A stretch of DNA of 38,875 nt, from contig JASUTF010000004.1 in assembly GCA_030445695.1 (NCBI GenBank), positions 1 to 38,875 on the forward strand, in the 5' to 3' direction. The position numbers and the translations under genes were made by a program. Position 1 is the first letter of the stretch. Each line of letters starts with the position of its first letter. Below, piece after piece: positions 6,901-13,590 of the stretch. This DNA comes from Candidatus Iainarchaeum sp. GTDB taxonomy: Archaea; Iainarchaeota; Iainarchaeia; JAADDC01. The notes under the pieces were generated by a model that searched no databases, had not been told where the DNA came from, and saw only the letters and a program-made list of their open reading frames with translations.

Positions 6901-8577
6901 GAGCTCAACGTTTATAGTGTGGATACGGGTGGACTCGTTGCAAGGGATGAGAAACCAGTGTCTGGCTACGAGGCAAACGCAACGCTCCACTTCACAGTGA
7001 ACAGAATAGGTCCGTACCGGATAGTCCTCGCGGTCTACGACAAGGCAGGGCACTCCGACGACAGAACGATCGCTATATTTGCAGACGACAATATCCCGCC
7101 CAGCGTTGAGGTACGGTGGACGAAAGATGTGAACGTCCCCGGCGTCATCTACGTGGACTTCAAGGCCCACGACAACTACGAGCTGAACGTCGCAAAGGTC
7201 TACTACCGCAGAGCCGGTTCGAACGAGTGGATCTTCCACGAGGCGTATGAGCTCAGCGGAACGGAGTACGAGGTGCAGGCGGGCATTCCCGTTTTCGAGC
7301 CCGGCGAATACAACATGATGATCGTGGTTTCCGACGTTGCGGGCAACGAGGCGACTGCATACGCTTCAGCACGTGCAGTGGACGAGATCGCACCGGTGAT
7401 CACCATAACCGCACCGAACGAGGTGAACCAGGGCGAGGAGTTCCAGTTCAGGGTGGACGTCACGGACAACTACAAGATCGGCTCCGTCTACGTCAAGGTG
7501 GATGGGAACACCATCTACTCAAACGAATCCGTTAATTCGAACCACTGGAGCGAGACGTTCACATACACGTTCACCCACGCCAGCCAGCACCACATTGAGG
7601 TGGTGGCGGAGGACGTGCTCCACAACGAGGTGACTAAGGAGCACCCCGTTGAAGTGCATACCGTCGATGCCAACGCGCCGGTCATCGAACTGAACGCCTG
7701 GTACGACGAGAACACCAACTACATCCTCTGGGAGGTGCACGTCACCGATCCGAACCTTGCGGACGTGAACGTATACCTCAACGGTGAATACTTGGGCTCC
7801 TGCGACGTGAGCGACGGCGTGGCGGACTGCGGTGGCGGACACGTCGTTGACGAGGCAGGGAAATACACGGTGAAGGTCGTCGCGGTGGACGAGTTCGGCA
7901 ACCGCTCCGAGAAGAGTGTTACCATAACCATCACTGACGAGCCACCCGTTCTGAACATCTCCGCACCGGCAACGGTGCCCGTTGGGGGCACTGCGACAAT
8001 ACACGTCTCCGCATCCGACGACTTCGGACTTGCGCACATAGAGTTGAACGGCTACGGCATCGGCGTGGACGAGAACATCAGCGGGAGAGCGTTTGAACGC
8101 GACTTCAACGTTGTGCTGTCCAAAGAGGGAGAGTACGCTTACAGAGTCGCAGTGACTGACACGGCGGGCCACAGGGTTGAGAAGAACGTCACCATCGTTG
8201 CCACAACCGAGGGACACACCTACGATCTCGTGCTGACGGCATACAGCGGCACCACCGCCAGGGTTGTTGTCCAGGGCAAGATAGACGGATCCCTTGTGGA
8301 TCTATACTGCTCCGACGTAGTGGTGAACATAGAACCCGCCGACTCGGAGACGCCCATGGGTTCCTACACGACGCACGACACGATTGTGGACAACCACAAG
8401 GCCTGCGAAGTTGTGGTGACCGGAACGGGCAAGTACATAGTCAGGGCAACATGGATGGGCGTGACGAAGGGAACAATCGTGACGGTGTTCTCCGAATCGG
8501 TGGCAGCGCCGGAGAGCGTGTGGGTCGCCCTTGTCCTGGGGCTCGTTGCCCTGGGTGTGCTCGGGCGGCTCATCTAA
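3976..8577 (+). CDS. Giant secreted Ig-like repeat protein with C-terminal membrane anchor
   Basis: A 1533-residue protein, probably displayed on the cell surface. A signal peptide (GFYALFAIILILAAHVAYA) ends near residue 33. About 15 Ig-like, PKD or cadherin-like beta domains of 85-105 residues follow, many opening with a PP-V/I motif such as NEPPKIESV, NEPPVVDSV, HPPKIEAF and EPPVLNIS. A proline-rich linker (PPTPPPPSNEPP) lies near 420-432. Cysteines cluster in the first roughly 420 residues, suggesting disulfides. The last roughly 20 residues (VWVALVLGLVALGVLGRLI) form a membrane anchor with almost no cytoplasmic tail. The ATG at 4009 follows GGTGAT and is an alternative start. Adhesion or cell-wall function is inferred; I see no enzyme domain. 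Confidence 0.9.
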   Translation: MSSGNTRGVIGMRGFYALFAIILILAAHVAYAEDDAAIWITSPKDGSEVLGKYADVSVSFYGGDRIDLFVDGKYTAFKGGLAGKYSYTFENVELGDIGSHTITVKLYDCANAVNGQCNFLDQDSVDVTVRYIQLSGSKTVPVGSPASYTARVCYADKVAFYVNGEKVTDKSANDEGCTSVSFSYTPQEVGSYTIRADAVKCLIGGWFCNWDSPLDSDSLTLNVTEKYSVTIQEPRTGYVIHSSPFDVGVQYSGFDGCSNPAIAIYVDDEFKTKKNLTSGSGSVLFSISVPEGEHTIKAAGYCNYPNKEDGYAGHSVTIKADYLEDIRITSPASNTTTDKSSIDVDYSYDGLGFCSSPMAYIYVNDVLKDGKSLSGYSGTGSFTVGLEKGANDIEVVLRCQKTYGAKDLVEVSDSVTVNYEPPTPPPPSNEPPKIESVDVEPSNTVEWGTFVTVTVTASDPDGVDDLDDLVVKLVDGPCDKREHYGLYIEPFTGDTASVTMRTDWIKGWQQGTRIPPGTYTLCVKAYDDSGDYDEASKTLTILEQYVPPSVSVEVPYENYRVGWAVHIEARATGTDLELLEANVYRGWDDPVFVRRLFEECSGNSCELNANFVPMIAGHYTVVARVVDSNGAEATAEDSFNVLPSPPRNQEPVAKIYTPKKASPGRTFQFTVCGSDSDGEVVTVAGKVGSGDWVYKTPNSKGCAEFSGTAPSSPTTVTVYGKAKDDDGAWSSVVSKTIEVNYSAPVVEAMNVPPKVFVGRDFNISVIVSDVDRDLDRVVLEIVKSGITVGRYSKPVDEDGGTVVFTVSVSEDGNYTAFVTAYDRQGLKASRSENFEAVFPPNEPPVVDSVEILGDVYVGEPFDMNVCAHDPDDHVQWISYRIEKGAAGASRVWADGCHVITVPSPGVSAPGDYEMNVWAVDYRNANSEIYTLTLHVVSPEHPPKIEAFDLPPDLQVGKEYTVPVTVSDPDGDLSYVELNVYSVDTGGLVARDEKPVSGYEANATLHFTVNRIGPYRIVLAVYDKAGHSDDRTIAIFADDNIPPSVEVRWTKDVNVPGVIYVDFKAHDNYELNVAKVYYRRAGSNEWIFHEAYELSGTEYEVQAGIPVFEPGEYNMMIVVSDVAGNEATAYASARAVDEIAPVITITAPNEVNQGEEFQFRVDVTDNYKIGSVYVKVDGNTIYSNESVNSNHWSETFTYTFTHASQHHIEVVAEDVLHNEVTKEHPVEVHTVDANAPVIELNAWYDENTNYILWEVHVTDPNLADVNVYLNGEYLGSCDVSDGVADCGGGHVVDEAGKYTVKVVAVDEFGNRSEKSVTITITDEPPVLNISAPATVPVGGTATIHVSASDDFGLAHIELNGYGIGVDENISGRAFERDFNVVLSKEGEYAYRVAVTDTAGHRVEKNVTIVATTEGHTYDLVLTAYSGTTARVVVQGKIDGSLVDLYCSDVVVNIEPADSETPMGSYTTHDTIVDNHKACEVVVTGTGKYIVRATWMGVTKGTIVTVFSESVAAPESVWVALVLGLVALGVLGRLI

Positions 8578-8585
8578 CGCCACCC

Positions 8586-8593
8586 TTTTTATT
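8586..8593 (+). promoter_or_regulatory. Possible TATA box for the tRNA-Leu transcript
   Basis: TTTTTATT lies about 90 nt before tRNA-Leu. With normal spacing, transcription would start near 8615, at the base of the first leader hairpin. A second AT-rich site (CTATATGC, about 8610-8617) could be used instead and would start near 8640. Confidence 0.4.
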
Positions 8594-8614
8594 CTTGTCC
8601 CGCCGAAAACTATA

Positions 8615-8666
8615 TGCTTTACCCGGGTCTCTGTAAAGCAGGGTTTGCCCGGCTCCGGTGCCGGGC
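8615..8666 (+). other. Two-hairpin leader ahead of tRNA-Leu
   Basis: Two perfect stems occupy the leader: TGCTTTAC/GTAAAGCA (8615-8622 with 8633-8640, 10-nt loop) and GCCCGGC/GCCGGGC (8647-8653 with 8660-8666, loop TCCGGT). They lie between the likely promoter and the tRNA and should be part of its precursor. Their role is unknown. They may be the upstream part of the tRNA-associated element family, though they share no clear sequence with the one before tRNA-Pro. Confidence 0.55.
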
Positions 8667-8677
8667 GACAATCCTTT

Positions 8678-8761
8678 GCGGGGGTGCCCGAGGGGACAAA
8701 GGGGCCGGATTGAGGGTCCGGTGGCTTAGTGCCTGCCTGGGTTCGAATCCCAGCCCCCGCA
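8678..8761 (+). tRNA. tRNA-Leu (anticodon GAG)
   Basis: A class II tRNA of 84 nt. The acceptor GCGGGGG pairs with CCCCCGC (8754-8760), with discriminator A. The anticodon stem CCGGA/TCCGG closes the loop TTGAGGG, giving anticodon GAG for leucine CUC/CUU codons. A long variable arm (TGGCTTAGTGCCTGC) precedes the T arm CTGGG-TTCGAAT-CCCAG. CCA is not encoded. A copy of its 3' end lies 97 bp downstream. Confidence 0.97.
8747..8761 (+). repeat. Direct repeat copy 1 (3' end of tRNA-Leu)
   Basis: ATCCCAGCCCCCGCA is repeated exactly 97 bp downstream. It covers the end of the T loop through the discriminator base. Confidence 0.72.
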
Positions 8762-8858
8762 TACCCAATCATCTTTCTGTTCGATGACCTGTCGAGCGTA
8801 AGCGAAGACAGGGCGCGTCCGGCCAAAGCACTTGGCCTTCGTGATCCCAGCCCCCGCA
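8762..8858 (+). repeat. Hairpin-rich element after tRNA-Leu, ending in a copy of the tRNA 3' end
   Basis: The stretch starts directly after the discriminator base and ends with ATCCCAGCCCCCGCA (8844-8858), identical to 8747-8761. It contains a CCTGTC/GACAGG stem around GTCGAGCGTAAGCGAAGAC (8791-8809), whose tip can form a GTAA (GNRA) tetraloop, and GGCCAA/TTGGCC (about 8820-8837). The motif GTCGAGCGNAAGCGAAGAC recurs upstream of tRNA-Pro at 36599-36617. TTTT follows the displaced copy at 8860-8863, whereas none follows the intact tRNA. There is no coding potential. Confidence 0.72.
8844..8858 (+). repeat. Direct repeat copy 2 (displaced tRNA-Leu 3' end)
   Basis: Exact copy of the tRNA-Leu 3' end, preceded by TTCGTG and followed by CTTTT. 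The TTCGYG junction is shared with the displaced tRNA-Val copy. Confidence 0.72.
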
Positions 8859-8979
8859 CTTTTATGTCCTTATATCCTCTTTTTCTAGGCGATGATGACG
8901 TGTACAACCGCTGACCGGTGATGACAAGCAAACCGTCTGAGCCGCCCAGTATTTTAAAGGGAGATAGTCATTTCATAGC

Positions 8980-10236
8980 ATGAGCGTCGTATCGGAGTAT
9001 CTAAAGTTTCTGGGGAACAAAACGGAGGAGGAAGTTGTCGAGGCGGTTCTCAAATTGGCAAAGAGGGCAGGTTTCCACAACATAGAGGAGATCGATTCCC
9101 TCTCGAAGGGAGACCGCGTGTATTACCGCAGGGGGAACTTCCTGGCACTGGCGGTGATCGGTGACGGCGACGAGGGTAGAATCGTCGTTTCCCACGTCGA
9201 TGCGCCCCGCATTGACCTGAAGCCCCGGCCCTTCGTGGAGATGGACGGTTACGTATATCTGAAGACCCACTACTACGGCGGAATCAAGCCCTACCAGTGG
9301 ATAGGGGTCCCCCTTGAGATCAGGGGGAAAGTAGTGACCGTGGACGGTGAGGAGTACTCCGTTTCCATCCCGACGGTCATAACAGACTTCGCCCCGCATC
9401 TCGATAGGAACTGGGGGGACAAGAAGGTCTCGGAGGCGTTCGACCCGGAGAAGCTCGAGCCCATTGTTGCCCTCGGGACGAAGGATGGCGTTCTGGAGAA
9501 GATAAAGGACGAGTTCGGTGTGGAGGAGGCGGACTTCCTTTCTGCCGACCTGAAACTCGTTCCGCGCATACAGCCGGAGATCTTCGGGGCCCACAGGGAA
9601 CTAATCATGGCCTATGGCCACGACGACCGTTCCTGCGTCTTCTCCTCCGCCAGGGCGATAATGGATGCTGACTACCATGGGGGCATCTCTGTGGCACTCT
9701 TTGTGGATCGCGAGGAGACGGGCAGCACGACAGAGGGCTCCGCCGCCTCCCGGGTGGTGGACCACTTCCTCATCACCCTGCTCAGGAAACTGGGGAAAGG
9801 GGGTGACTTCACCTCCCTACTGGACTTCTACGCGCGTTCAAGGGTAATATCGGCGGACGTTACCGCGGGTTACGACCCGCTCTACGGCGATCTATACGAC
9901 AAGGAGAACGCCCCGAAGCTGGGTAACGGCGTTGTTGTATCCCGCTACTCCGGCACGGGTGGGAAGTACTACGGCAGTGAGGCAAGCGCCGGCTACGTCG
10001 CGTGGATCCGCAGAGTCCTCGAGGAAAACGAGGTGCCATACCAGTCCGGGACGCTGGGCAAGGTGGGGACGGCCGGCGGGGGAACGGTGGCCACATACTT
10101 CGCCGTCAGGGGTGCTGATGTGGTGGATATGGGGCCTGCAGTCCTTTCCATGCACTCCCCCGTCGAAGTGATGGCAGGAGCGGATCTGGAGTCCGCCTAC
10201 AGGGCCTACAGGCACTTCTACGAGTGGGTGGATTGA
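8980..10236 (+). CDS. M18-family metalloaminopeptidase
   Basis: A zinc-dependent exopeptidase that releases N-terminal residues from peptides, probably in the cytoplasm since there is no signal peptide. The 418-residue length fits family M18. Expected metal and catalytic positions are visible: H72 and D74 in SHVDAPRIDL, D216 in GHDDRSC, E245-E246 in DREETGS, D293 in SADVT and H392 in LSMHSPVE. The ATG at 8980 follows an ATTTTAAAG box at about 8951, so the mRNA is probably leaderless. M18 enzymes are better known from bacteria and eukaryotes than from archaea, so the gene may have been acquired; codon use does not stand out. Confidence 0.92.
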   Translation: MSVVSEYLKFLGNKTEEEVVEAVLKLAKRAGFHNIEEIDSLSKGDRVYYRRGNFLALAVIGDGDEGRIVVSHVDAPRIDLKPRPFVEMDGYVYLKTHYYGGIKPYQWIGVPLEIRGKVVTVDGEEYSVSIPTVITDFAPHLDRNWGDKKVSEAFDPEKLEPIVALGTKDGVLEKIKDEFGVEEADFLSADLKLVPRIQPEIFGAHRELIMAYGHDDRSCVFSSARAIMDADYHGGISVALFVDREETGSTTEGSAASRVVDHFLITLLRKLGKGGDFTSLLDFYARSRVISADVTAGYDPLYGDLYDKENAPKLGNGVVVSRYSGTGGKYYGSEASAGYVAWIRRVLEENEVPYQSGTLGKVGTAGGGTVATYFAVRGADVVDMGPAVLSMHSPVEVMAGADLESAYRAYRHFYEWVD

Positions 10237-10320
10237 GCTCAGGACAGAGTGGTTTCATCACCTTCAGCTACACCCGTTCTCATCATCGCCCCTTTAATTT
10301 TGTTCCTTGATCTTTAATGC

Positions 10321-10998
10321 GTGAAGGTCTGTCCAAAGTGCGGCAGGACGGAGAAGGAGGTTCCTTTCATCGGCTTCTTCTGCCGTGACTGCTATCTGGA
10401 AGACCACGACGTTGTTCGTTTTCCCGAGCGACTGGAACTGCCCTACTGCGTGTCCTGCGAGCGCATATACACGGGCAGGTGGACGGAGTTTTCCCTGGAC
10501 GCCCTGCGCCACTGGCTGGAGGGGAAGGTAAAGACGTCCGCGGACAATGCGAGGATCACATTCTCATTCCCTGAGATGGATGAGGAGAAAATCATCTATC
10601 GCTTCATCCTGCGGGGGGAGATTGAGGGCACGGAGGTGGAGGTCCCGGGTGATGGCGAGATCATACTCAAGAAGACCCTCTGCCCGCGCTGTGCCCGCGA
10701 GTCGGGCGGCTATTACGAGGCGGTGATTCAGATACGTGGCAGCAACGTCTACGACCACGCGGAGGAAGTGGCAAGGATGGTGGAGCGCGAGAAGGGTGAG
10801 TATAACTTCGTGGCAAAGGTTGTTGAACGCAAGGAGGGCGTGGATCTATACGTTGGCTCCAGAAAGATCGCTGAAAAGGTGGCCAAGAAGATAGAGCGCC
10901 GTTACGGCATAAAACCGGTCCGCTCGTACACGCTCGTCACCGAGAAGAACGGCAAACGGTTGTATAGGGTAACCATCGCCCTGCACTTCAAGGACTGA
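10321..10998 (+). CDS. nmd3: NMD3 family protein (archaeal homologue of the 60S export adaptor)
   Basis: A 225-residue protein with the multi-zinc-ribbon N-terminus of NMD3: CPKCG (residues 4-8), CRDC, CVSC and CPRC pairs, followed by NMD3-like beta domains. In eukaryotes NMD3 binds the large subunit and exports it; archaea have no nucleus, so a role in late large-subunit assembly or release is inferred. The start is GTG at 10321; TTTAATT at about 10293 is 25 nt upstream, which fits a leaderless mRNA. An ATG at 10317 is out of frame. The end overlaps the convergent phosphoesterase gene by 11 nt. Confidence 0.9.
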   Translation: MKVCPKCGRTEKEVPFIGFFCRDCYLEDHDVVRFPERLELPYCVSCERIYTGRWTEFSLDALRHWLEGKVKTSADNARITFSFPEMDEEKIIYRFILRGEIEGTEVEVPGDGEIILKKTLCPRCARESGGYYEAVIQIRGSNVYDHAEEVARMVEREKGEYNFVAKVVERKEGVDLYVGSRKIAEKVAKKIERRYGIKPVRSYTLVTEKNGKRLYRVTIALHFKD

Positions 10999-11569
10999 AG
11001 TGGAACAGCTTGCCCCTGAGCCCCGGGTTCACCACGACGGTTTCTCCGATCCACGTTTCGCTCCCGGCGCGCTCGTGCACGTGCCCTACGATGGCCACCC
11101 TTGGTTGGTATTCCTCTATATACCAGCGGACGGCCTCCGAGCCGGCGTCGTGCCCGCTCATGGTTCTTGCGAGTTCCGTTCCCTTCGGCGGGGTGTGCGA
11201 CACGAATATGTCTGTCTTTCCGAGCCGTTCAAGGATCTTGTATGCGTAGTCCTCGTCCCACTCGAAGAGGGTGTTGAAAGGGGTCCGTGGGGAACCCCCT
11301 ATGCCACCTATGCGTATCCCCTTTACGTTCTCCACCCTCCCGTGTATCACGTGGCGGAAGAACTCCTCCAGATGGTCTGGCCGCTCGTTGTTTCCCGGAA
11401 CGATGTAGAGGAGGTCGTTTATTGGAAGGAGAATGTCCGCGGCTGTTTCAAGCCCCCTCTCGCCGAAGGTGAGGTCGCCGGCACATATATAAATGTCCGC
11501 GTCCTCCTGGGTGAGGGATCTGAGCTGGTGCCAGTCGTTATGTATATCACTGAAGGCGAGGATCCGCAT
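10988..11569 (-). CDS. Calcineurin-like metallophosphoesterase
   Basis: A 193-residue single-domain phosphoesterase of the MPP/YfcE type. The whole metal-binding motif series is visible in order: SDIHND near the N-terminus, GDLT, GNNE, SHTPP and GHVHE near the C-terminus, so two metal ions are probably bound. The substrate cannot be told from sequence; small archaeal members often hydrolyse phosphodiesters. It is convergent with NMD3 and divergent from the FdhD-like gene, so it is probably transcribed alone. Confidence 0.93.
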   Translation of the reverse strand: MRILAFSDIHNDWHQLRSLTQEDADIYICAGDLTFGERGLETAADILLPINDLLYIVPGNNERPDHLEEFFRHVIHGRVENVKGIRIGGIGGSPRTPFNTLFEWDEDYAYKILERLGKTDIFVSHTPPKGTELARTMSGHDAGSEAVRWYIEEYQPRVAIVGHVHERAGSETWIGETVVVNPGLRGKLFHFSP

Positions 11570-11683
11570 TACACCACCATATAAACCTGACGGTGGGAAG
11601 GTTTAACCATATTACCCTGATGCTTCGGCATCCTTATCTTTTGAGTTAAGAAGTGAAGACCCCAATAGTATTCTCGGGGGCGG

Positions 11684-12427
11684 ATGGTGGAGGCGACTCG
11701 CGGCGTAAAGGCCGTTAAGATAAACGGGAAAGAAAAGGGCACCGACTGGATCACGGTGCCCAACGTCATGTACTACGATCTCTACGTGAACGGGGAGCGC
11801 ATAGCGGAACTCAGGGCAATGCCCTTTGCTCTGAGGGAACTAGCAATTGGATACCTTCTGGCGAATGCATACATAGAGGAGCCGCACATGATCGAGTCCG
11901 TCTCCGTTTCTTCAGACCGTATAGACGTTTATACCGATTCCGAGTTCGAGTTCCGCTACCAGTACTTCAAGGAGAAAAACATGAAGCCCATAGAGGCAGT
12001 AAAGATAGAGAGGATCACGTCAAACTACCAGGTCTCGCGGGACAAGATTTACGAGAAGCTTTCCCTCGCCGAGGAAAGGGCCGTGCTGTCAAAGGAGATC
12101 CCAGGGACGAATTTCGCCTTTGTCGCGGACTATAATGGATATTTCTTCCTCGCCGAGGACGTTTACCCCGATTCTGCCTTCTACAAGGCGCTCGGGCGGG
12201 CCGTATCCCAGAACTTCGACTTTAGAAGGTCCATGGTGGTGGTTTCCGACGTCCTTTTCCCGGAGTTCGTCGTTTTCTCCGCTTATATGGGCATACCCCT
12301 TGCCGGATCGGTGCGCGGCGTTCCGTCCCTTTCCATTGACATCTCCGAGACGATTTCCGGCCAGACCCTCTTTTACGTTCAGCCGCGGTCCCTGGTCGTT
12401 CTCTCCAATCCGCAAAGAATTATATAG
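11684..12427 (+). CDS. FdhD-like protein lacking the conserved cysteine pair
   Basis: A 247-residue protein with the FdhD fold pattern: VNGERIAELRAMPFALRELAIGYLLANAYI near residues 36-65, matching the family's 'vNg... tP.dl.elavGfl'; the segment FFLAEDVYPDSAFYKALG, where true FdhD has EDVGRHNA; and SAYMGIPLAGS plus VPSLSIDISETISGQTL near the end. FdhD passes sulfur to the formate dehydrogenase molybdenum cofactor using a CxxC loop. That loop is missing here, and the protein has no cysteine at all. It may be a paralogue with another role. The stop codon lies inside the TATA-like sequence of the next gene. Confidence 0.6.
   Translation: MVEATRGVKAVKINGKEKGTDWITVPNVMYYDLYVNGERIAELRAMPFALRELAIGYLLANAYIEEPHMIESVSVSSDRIDVYTDSEFEFRYQYFKEKNMKPIEAVKIERITSNYQVSRDKIYEKLSLAEERAVLSKEIPGTNFAFVADYNGYFFLAEDVYPDSAFYKALGRAVSQNFDFRRSMVVVSDVLFPEFVVFSAYMGIPLAGSVRGVPSLSIDISETISGQTLFYVQPRSLVVLSNPQRII
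12416..12426 (+). promoter_or_regulatory. TATA box overlapping the end of the FdhD-like gene
   Basis: AGAATTATATA lies about 25-28 nt ahead of the permease GTG at 12448, and its last bases are part of the upstream TAG stop. The permease can therefore be transcribed independently and without a leader. Confidence 0.5.
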
Positions 12428-12447
12428 ATCTATGCCATTCTTTTGCC

Positions 12448-13575
12448 GTGCGGCGTGACCTGAGCTTTCTCGGAGCACTTGCCCTCCTTGTGGGTACGCA
12501 GATAGGTGCCGGAATTCTCGGTCTCCCGAAGGTACTGGCGCCTCTCGGCTTCTTCTGGGGCACCGTGGTGCTGTTCCTGTCTGGAATGCTCCTCGCTCTG
12601 ACCGCCATTATGCTCGTGGAGGCGCTCTACCTCACGAACCCCAGATACCACTACTTCGAGCTTACGGAGCACCATCTCGGCCCCCGAATGGCATTTCTTC
12701 TCACTCTGGCCATTCTCTACGCCGGCTACGGGGCACTGATCGCGTACACGGCGGGCCTCGGCTCCATACTTGCCGATGTTTTCGGAGGATCTCCGCAGCT
12801 CTGGGCGGGGATCGCGTGGGCGGTGCTTTCGGTGATCATCCTTCTTGGGCTGCGGATCTCCGGCGCGGCTGAGGAGTCCCTAACCATCCTCATGATCTTG
12901 CTCATATCCACGATCTTCCTCTGGGCACTCCCCGAGATGCGTGTGTACACCGCGCGCTTCGACCTGGTGAGCTTTACGGTGGCCTTCGGCGTCGCCGTCT
13001 TCGCCTTTTCAGGACACCTCGTTATTCCAGAGATCGTTCAGGGCGTTAAGAACATGGGGAGGACGATTATGGCCATTCTGGCCGCCTTCTCTCTCGTCTT
13101 CCTCATGTACACCTTCTTCTCGCTGGCCATCATAGGGGTTGCGGGGGAAAACGTCCCGGAGATAGGAACGGAGGCGCTCGTAGAAAACCTGGGCACCGAT
13201 CTCGCGTTCATCGCCATTCTCCTGCCGTTCCTGACCATCACCACGTCCTTCATAGGTATGGGCATTGCACAGAAGGACATCCTGCGCGAACTGGTGCGTA
13301 ACCGCTTTCTGGCGTGGCTCCTTGCCGTCTTCCCTCCGATCCTCGTTTATTATCTGGGCGCCCAGTCCTTTGTGGGGGCCATATGGCTGGCCTCCTTTGG
13401 CATCCTCGTTGCCTCAGGGATCCTCCCCCCGCTTCTTCTGATAAGGGCAAGGCGTGAGAGGAGGAGGGCCCTAACGCCCCTCCCCGACTGGCTTGTCAGC
13501 ACTGTTCTTGCATTCTTCGCACTAATTTTGCTCTACTCGGTTGTATCTGCCCTGTTCGGCTGGGCCGCAGCGTAA
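12448..13575 (+). CDS. Amino-acid permease (aromatic/SLC38-like family)
   Basis: A 375-residue integral membrane protein with about 10-11 hydrophobic segments. The N-terminal segment GALALLVGTQIGAGILGLP is the hallmark substrate and ion site of the APC superfamily (tryptophan/tyrosine permease and related families), and the later segment FGVAVFAFSGHLVIPEIVQG matches the conserved 'FaF.gh..ip'. It probably brings an amino acid into the cell using an ion gradient; the substrate is unknown. The start is GTG, supported by the TATA box 25-28 nt upstream. A basic loop (RARRERRR) precedes the last segment. Confidence 0.88.
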   Translation: MRRDLSFLGALALLVGTQIGAGILGLPKVLAPLGFFWGTVVLFLSGMLLALTAIMLVEALYLTNPRYHYFELTEHHLGPRMAFLLTLAILYAGYGALIAYTAGLGSILADVFGGSPQLWAGIAWAVLSVIILLGLRISGAAEESLTILMILLISTIFLWALPEMRVYTARFDLVSFTVAFGVAVFAFSGHLVIPEIVQGVKNMGRTIMAILAAFSLVFLMYTFFSLAIIGVAGENVPEIGTEALVENLGTDLAFIAILLPFLTITTSFIGMGIAQKDILRELVRNRFLAWLLAVFPPILVYYLGAQSFVGAIWLASFGILVASGILPPLLLIRARRERRRALTPLPDWLVSTVLAFFALILLYSVVSALFGWAAA

Positions 13576-13590
13576 AAATTAGAAAAGGGT

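Noticed and set aside
4027-8217. Several long open frames on the strand opposite the surface-protein gene (up to 232 codons)
   Set aside because: They are shadows of a strongly coding GC-rich gene; they lack ribosome-binding sites, promoters and recognisable protein patterns.
8637-8653. A possible degenerate copy of the tRNA-Leu 5' end (GCAGGGTTTGCCCGGC against GCGGGGGTGCCCGAGG)
   Set aside because: The match needs a gap and several mismatches and overlaps a hairpin, so it is too weak to call beside the clear tRNA-Pro 5' copy.
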